Shown here: piece by piece, positions 59,944 through 64,000 of the stretch | Position numbering within the stretch: position 1 is the first letter of the stretch | How the letters are laid out: every line of letters begins with the position of its first letter | NCBI RefSeq assembly: GCF_018831085.1 | Contig: NZ_JAGPNM010000001.1 | Coordinates: forward strand, 434,001-498,000 | DNA length: 64,000 bases | Direction: 5' to 3' | From: Rheinheimera oceanensis | Lineage (GTDB): Bacteria > Pseudomonadota > Gammaproteobacteria > Enterobacterales > Alteromonadaceae | The notes under the pieces: model-generated | What the model was told of the DNA's origin: nothing | What the model saw: the letters and a program-made list of their open reading frames with translations, nothing else | The model's database searches: none | Translations under genes and position numbers: made by a program

Positions 59944-60753
59944 TTAAATGGTCGGGTCAAAAGCTTCTACGTCACGTTTGCGCTCTTGTGCCGCGCGCTG
60001 CTCAGCTAACTTAAAGTCTTCTTCTTCAATATTCACTGTCGGCACTTCTTCGCAAACATTACCACCGAGCTGATTTATGCTGTGGCATAACTCGCCTACT
60101 TTGTTATCCAACAGCTGAATATGGTCCAGCATACGGCCAATGGCATTGGCCACCGGGTCGGGGTTATCGGCGGCCACTGCATAAGCGTCAAAACCAAATT
60201 TTTGCGCCAGCTGTTTGCGCCCGGCACTAACCTCAACATCAGCTTTAGCCACAATACGGCCGGGAATGCCTATTACGGTGGCGCCGGCCGGTACATCTTT
60301 TACCACTACCGCATTAGAACCAATACGGGCATTTTCACCGACATACAGCGGGCCGAGCACCTTGGCGCCGGCACCAATAACCACTCCGTTACCCAAAGTA
60401 GGGTGACGTTTGCCCGGATTCCAGCTGGTGCCGCCCAGCGTAACGCCATGATACAGGGTAACATCATCGCCGATTTCAGCGGTTTCGCCTATCACCACAC
60501 CCATACCATGATCGATAAAAAAGCGCCGGCCGATTTTAGCCCCCGGGTGAATTTCTACCCCGGTAAGCCAGCGCGCAACAGTGCTTAGAAAACGCGCCAG
60601 CCATTTCCAGTTACCCCGCCACAGCTTATGACAAACACGATGCCACCAGATGGCATGCAAACCAGGGTAAGTGGTTAGTATCTCAAAGCTGCTACGTGCA
60701 GCCGGGTCGCGTTCAAACACACTTTTGATATCTTCTTTGATACCGGCAAACAT
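59944..60753 (-). CDS. cysE: Serine O-acetyltransferase
   Basis: Makes O-acetylserine for cysteine synthesis. The 269 residues show the hexapeptide left-handed helix ([11 protein letters not shown] to [14 protein letters not shown]). AAGGAG precedes the ATG and overlaps the trmJ stop. Located next to the isc genes, whose desulfurase uses cysteine. Confidence 0.95.
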   Translation of the reverse strand: MFAGIKEDIKSVFERDPAARSSFEILTTYPGLHAIWWHRVCHKLWRGNWKWLARFLSTVARWLTGVEIHPGAKIGRRFFIDHGMGVVIGETAEIGDDVTLYHGVTLGGTSWNPGKRHPTLGNGVVIGAGAKVLGPLYVGENARIGSNAVVVKDVPAGATVIGIPGRIVAKADVEVSAGRKQLAQKFGFDAYAVAADNPDPVANAIGRMLDHIQLLDNKVGELCHSINQLGGNVCEEVPTVNIEEEDFKLAEQRAAQERKRDVEAFDPTI

Positions 60754-60756
60754 GCG

Positions 60757-61509
60757 CTACTCCTTCTCGCCCTGAGCCTTGCGGCCATAACGCTGCACCG
60801 AAGTTAAAATGCCGCGCAATATGTTGTATTCAGCCTCTTCCGGCCGGGCCCGGGTAAATAAACGTTTCAGTTTGGTCATAACCACACCGGGGTGCTGCCT
60901 GATAATAAAGCCGGTATCGTTCAACGTTTGTTCCAGATGTTGATAAAAGCTGTTCATCTGCTCGCTGCTAGGGTAAGCCACATCGTTAGCTGTTGACGCA
61001 GCAGCTTGCTGCTGTAACTCTTTTTGCAGCCAGGCCATACGCACTTCGTAAGTTACAATTTGCACTGCCATGGCTAAATTCAGCGAGCTGTATTCCGGGT
61101 TAGCCGGAATACAAACGTGGTAGTTACACAATTGCAGCTCTTCATTGGTTAAACCACTGCTTTCACGGCCAAACACCAGCGCTACCGGCTGGGTAGCCGC
61201 CTCGTGTACCGCTTTAACACCGCATTCACGCGGCTCCAGCATTGGCCAGCTTAAAGTACGCGAACGCGCGCTGCTGCCCACCACTAAACTGCAATCTCTT
61301 ATTGCCTGTTCAAGCGTATCGAACACTTTAGCATTGGCCAAAATATCGCTGGCCCCGGCAGATAGCGCATAGGCCTGGCCGTCGGGCAACTCTTTGGGCG
61401 CCACTAAATACAACTCTGACAAGCCCATGGTTTTCATGGCGCGGGCCACCGAACCAATATTGCCGGTATGAGTGGTGCCCACAAGAATGATACGGATCTG
61501 TTTTAACAT
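60757..61509 (-). CDS. trmJ: tRNA (cytidine/uridine-32-2'-O)-methyltransferase
   Basis: SPOUT-fold enzyme methylating position 32 of tRNA anticodon loops. I use the ATG at 61509 (250 residues; GGGAAG upstream). Knot motifs [10 protein letters not shown] and [15 protein letters not shown] are present. Confidence 0.95.
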   Translation of the reverse strand: MLKQIRIILVGTTHTGNIGSVARAMKTMGLSELYLVAPKELPDGQAYALSAGASDILANAKVFDTLEQAIRDCSLVVGSSARSRTLSWPMLEPRECGVKAVHEAATQPVALVFGRESSGLTNEELQLCNYHVCIPANPEYSSLNLAMAVQIVTYEVRMAWLQKELQQQAAASTANDVAYPSSEQMNSFYQHLEQTLNDTGFIIRQHPGVVMTKLKRLFTRARPEEAEYNILRGILTSVQRYGRKAQGEKE

Positions 61510-61679
61510 AAGGCTTCCCGCGTAAAAGGGCAGGCATTCTAGCATAGCCTTACGCATTTGTTGACGATAAAATAGCAGTCTGGCCATCCGTATAATACAG
61601 ATTAATGCACCGGTGCAACCTGCTTTTTGGCTATTGTTTTGCTACACTAGCGCCACTTTTACAACAGGGAACCACGAAG

Positions 61680-62516
61680 ATGAAAACAATAAAACTTGCT
61701 CTTGCGCTGTCCGCTGTTCTGCTAAGCCCACTAACCCATGCTGATGCCGGTAAAACTGATCACACTGAAGCCTTACAATTGGCGGTAGATCATCAAACAC
61801 GCAGCCCGGCAAATGTCGCCCGCGACAAATACCGTAATCCGGTTGCTACCTTAGCGTTTTTTGAAGTTAAACCCGACAGCACAGTGGTAGAAATATCCCC
61901 GGGCGGCGGCTGGTACACTGAGATTCTGGCGCCATTACTGGCCGCGCACGGCACTTATTATGCTGCGCATTTCCCTGCCGATAGCACCTCTGATTATTAC
62001 AAGCGCAACCGCGCTGCCTTTGTCGAAAAACTCTCTGCTAACCCTATATATAACCGCGTGCAGTTAACCGACTTTGCCCCGGGCAACAGCGCTGCCATTG
62101 CCCCTGCCGGTAGCGCAGATGTGGTTTTGACCTTCCGTAATCTGCACAACTGGTACAGTAATGGCGGAGATGACGGTATGGTCGCTATTTTTAAAGACTT
62201 CTATAACGCATTAAAACCCGGTGGTGTGCTGGGCGTGGTAGAACACCGTTTACCGGCCGGTAAAATGACCGGCGAGTGGATGAAGTCAGGCTATTTTCCA
62301 CAGCAGTTAGCCATTACGCTGGCAGAAAAAGCCGGTTTTGTTTTTGACAGCAGCAGCGAAATAAATGCCAACCCGAAAGATACTGCAGATCATCCGGGCG
62401 GCGTTTGGACATTACCGCCGGTACTGCAGTTAAAAGAGCAGGATAAAGAGAAATATCTGGCCATCGGCGAAAGTGACCGCATGACACTGAAGTTTCGCAA
62501 ACCTGTCACTAAATAA
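61680..62516 (+). CDS. Secreted class I SAM-methyltransferase-fold protein
   Basis: A 278-residue protein with a clear signal peptide (M-K-T-I-K-L-A-L-A-L-S-A-V-L-L, ends T-H-A-D) followed by a Rossmann methyltransferase domain: V-E-I-S-P-G-G-G-W-Y-T-E, D-V-V-L-T-F-R-N-L-H-N-W-Y and L-K-P-G-G-V-L-G-V-V-E-H. It belongs to the predicted-methyltransferase group COG4798 as I recall. Export is puzzling because SAM is cytoplasmic, so it may bind something else or be degenerate in activity. The ATG at 61680 has GGGA upstream. Confidence 0.8.
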   Translation: MKTIKLALALSAVLLSPLTHADAGKTDHTEALQLAVDHQTRSPANVARDKYRNPVATLAFFEVKPDSTVVEISPGGGWYTEILAPLLAAHGTYYAAHFPADSTSDYYKRNRAAFVEKLSANPIYNRVQLTDFAPGNSAAIAPAGSADVVLTFRNLHNWYSNGGDDGMVAIFKDFYNALKPGGVLGVVEHRLPAGKMTGEWMKSGYFPQQLAITLAEKAGFVFDSSSEINANPKDTADHPGGVWTLPPVLQLKEQDKEKYLAIGESDRMTLKFRKPVTK

Positions 62517-62572
62517 ACTGATATTGAATAACCTTTATTGCACACTTTTTTGAATAACTAACGGAAAGCTAA

Positions 62573-63859
62573 ATGAAAGTATTGGTAATAGGCGGCGGTG
62601 GCCGCGAGCATGCACTGGCCTGGAAAGCAGCACAGTCACCTTTAGCCAGCAAGGTATTTGTTGCACCGGGTAACGCAGGCACGGCCCGCGAAAGTAATCT
62701 AACCAACGTTGCGATAGCGGCAGATGACGTGCCGGCCCTGCTGGCATTTGCCCAACAAGAAAACATTGAGCTGACCATCGTGGGCCCGGAAGCGCCGCTG
62801 GCCAAAGGTGTGGTTGACGCCTTTCGCGCTGCCGGGTTAGCTATTTTTGGCCCAACCAAGGCCGCAGCACAGCTGGAAAGCTCTAAAGCCTTTGCCAAAG
62901 ACTTCTTAGCCCGGCATAACATTCCTACTGCGGCTTACCAAAACTTTACCGAAACAGCCCCGGCCAAAGCCTTCGCGCAAAAGTTGGGCACGCCGGTAGT
63001 GATTAAAGCCGATGGTTTAGCCGCCGGTAAAGGTGTGATCATTGCACAAACGCAGGAAGAAGCCGCTGCGGCAATTGACGATATGTTATCCGGCAATAAA
63101 TTTGGCGATGCCGGCAGCCGTGTTGTGGTAGAAGAGTTTTTAACCGGGGAAGAAGCTTCATTTATTGTGATGGTTGATGGCACTACGGCACTGCCGTTTG
63201 CGTCTTCACAGGACCATAAAGCACGTGATAATGCCGACAAAGGCCCCAACACCGGAGGTATGGGCGCCTATTCGCCGGCACCGGTGGTAACAGCAGCGGT
63301 GCACGATTGGGTAATGCAAAATGTTATTTACCCCACCGTAAACGGTATGGCTGCAGAAGGTACAGTATTTACCGGCTTTTTATATGCCGGTTTAATGATA
63401 GCGCCGGATGGCAGCGCCAAAGTGCTGGAGTTTAACTGCCGCTTTGGCGACCCGGAAACCCAGCCGATTATGCTGCGGCTGGAATCTGACTTAGTAGAGC
63501 TGTGTTTAGCTGCTACCCAAACAGCTCTGGCCGGTAAGCACATTAAGTTCAGCCAGCAGGCTGCAGTAGGCGTAGTGCTGGCAGCCGGAGGCTACCCTGA
63601 TACTTATGCCAAAGGCAAAATCATTAGTGGCTTAGACGGTGCTGACAGTGCCACAGCTAAAGTATTCCATGCCGGTACTGAGCTAAAAGATACTCACGTT
63701 GTAACCAACGGCGGGCGGGTGCTATGCGCCACAGCCCTGGGTACTAATGTGACAGCAGCACAACAGGCGGCCTACAAGCTGGCAGATAAAATTAGCTGGG
63801 ATGGCATGTTCTGCCGTACCGACATAGGTTACCGCGCTATTGCCAGAGAGCAAAAGTAG
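62573..63859 (+). CDS. purD: Phosphoribosylamine-glycine ligase
   Basis: Second step of purine synthesis (GAR synthetase), ATP-grasp fold. The 428 residues start M-K-V-L-V-I-G-G-G-G-R-E-H-A and contain D-H-K-A-R-D-x-A-D-K-G-P-N-T-G-G-M-G. purH, often upstream, is not in this window. Confidence 0.98.
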   Translation: MKVLVIGGGGREHALAWKAAQSPLASKVFVAPGNAGTARESNLTNVAIAADDVPALLAFAQQENIELTIVGPEAPLAKGVVDAFRAAGLAIFGPTKAAAQLESSKAFAKDFLARHNIPTAAYQNFTETAPAKAFAQKLGTPVVIKADGLAAGKGVIIAQTQEEAAAAIDDMLSGNKFGDAGSRVVVEEFLTGEEASFIVMVDGTTALPFASSQDHKARDNADKGPNTGGMGAYSPAPVVTAAVHDWVMQNVIYPTVNGMAAEGTVFTGFLYAGLMIAPDGSAKVLEFNCRFGDPETQPIMLRLESDLVELCLAATQTALAGKHIKFSQQAAVGVVLAAGGYPDTYAKGKIISGLDGADSATAKVFHAGTELKDTHVVTNGGRVLCATALGTNVTAAQQAAYKLADKISWDGMFCRTDIGYRAIAREQK

Positions 63860-63861
63860 TA

Positions 63862-64000
63862 ATGAAGGTAAACGCGTTTTTACTATTAAGCTCCGTCCTG
63901 CTAAGCGCAGCGGCGGTAGCCGAATGCACTGCTGACTATACCGTTATACAAGATATTCAGGGCACCGGTGACAGCAGTCCGCTGGCAGGTCAGCAGCTCA
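63862..64000 (+). CDS. ExeM/NucH-type extracellular endonuclease, N-terminal part (3' end outside window)
   Basis: The first 46 codons encode a signal peptide (ends V-A-E-C) then Y-T-V-I-Q-D-I-Q-G-T-G-D-S-S-P-L-A-G-Q, which matches the N-terminal domain of ExeM/NucH extracellular nucleases. It begins two bases after the purD stop. The catalytic domain is not in the window, so the call is tentative. Confidence 0.6.
   Translation, partial: MKVNAFLLLSSVLLSAAAVAECTADYTVIQDIQGTGDSSPLAGQQL

Noticed and set aside
61561..61596. TTGACG and TATAAT between trmJ and the methyltransferase-fold gene
   Set aside because: The hexamers are 24 bases apart, too far for one sigma-70 promoter.

Overview
The window looks like chromosomal DNA of a gammaproteobacterium from the Alteromonadales/Chromatiaceae side (Rheinheimera, Arsukibacterium and Alishewanella are my best guesses). 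This is inferred from the gene complement and gene order (groESL, accBC-prmA, guaBA/xseA, ndk-rlmN-pilW-rodZ-ispG-hisS-yfgM-bamB-der, trmJ-cysE-iscRSUA-hscBA-fdx) together with many Alteromonadales-style accessory families (two MipA/OmpV proteins, DUF3019, DUF3016, TonB receptors). No database search was run. I saw no tRNA, rRNA or CRISPR array.

Layout. 1-13.3 kb is mostly housekeeping: the 3' end of psd, a glycerophosphodiesterase, a MerC-family membrane protein with a Zur-box-like site, priC-like, DUF3016, groESL behind a sigma-32 promoter, dsbD, aroQ-accB-accC, prmA, a periplasmic penicillin-V-acylase-like Ntn hydrolase, a single-span LepB and a small beta-barrel protein. 13.5-19.0 kb is a compact five-gene phosphorelay: a sigma-54-type response regulator, a 69-residue stand-alone HisKA-like protein, a CHASE3 histidine kinase, an Rcp1-like receiver and a receiver-kinase-receiver-receiver hybrid. 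19.2-24.8 kb has two small enzyme-fold proteins, guaBA and divergent xseA.

24.8-34.0 kb is an accessory envelope/signalling region: MipA/OmpV, DUF3019, a TonB-dependent receptor, an OmpR-type regulator, a sensor kinase split by a -1 frameshift at an A-AAA-AAC heptamer, a lipoprotein fusing an S41 peptidase to a beta-lactamase-fold hydrolase, a C-terminal remnant of a second Orn/Lys/Arg decarboxylase, and a second MipA. 34.1-37.3 kb looks acquired: a siderophore receptor and a small membrane protein with markedly more C/G-ending codons than the neighbours, preceded by a 100-bp palindrome and a possible transposase remnant. Then follow DUF5694, a cysteine-dioxygenase-like cupin and a Fur-box-controlled ferredoxin reductase.

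40.4-52.7 kb is a long minus-strand series (ndk, rlmN, a PilW with two added LysM domains, rodZ, ispG, hisS, yfgM, bamB, der, and a lysine/arginine decarboxylase placed directly after der). 52.9-54.5 kb holds a porin and a small phosphate-binding-protein-like partner. 54.6-61.5 kb is the iron-sulfur assembly operon with two tandem IscR boxes, plus cysE and trmJ. The window ends with a secreted methyltransferase-fold protein, purD and the start of an ExeM/NucH-type nuclease.
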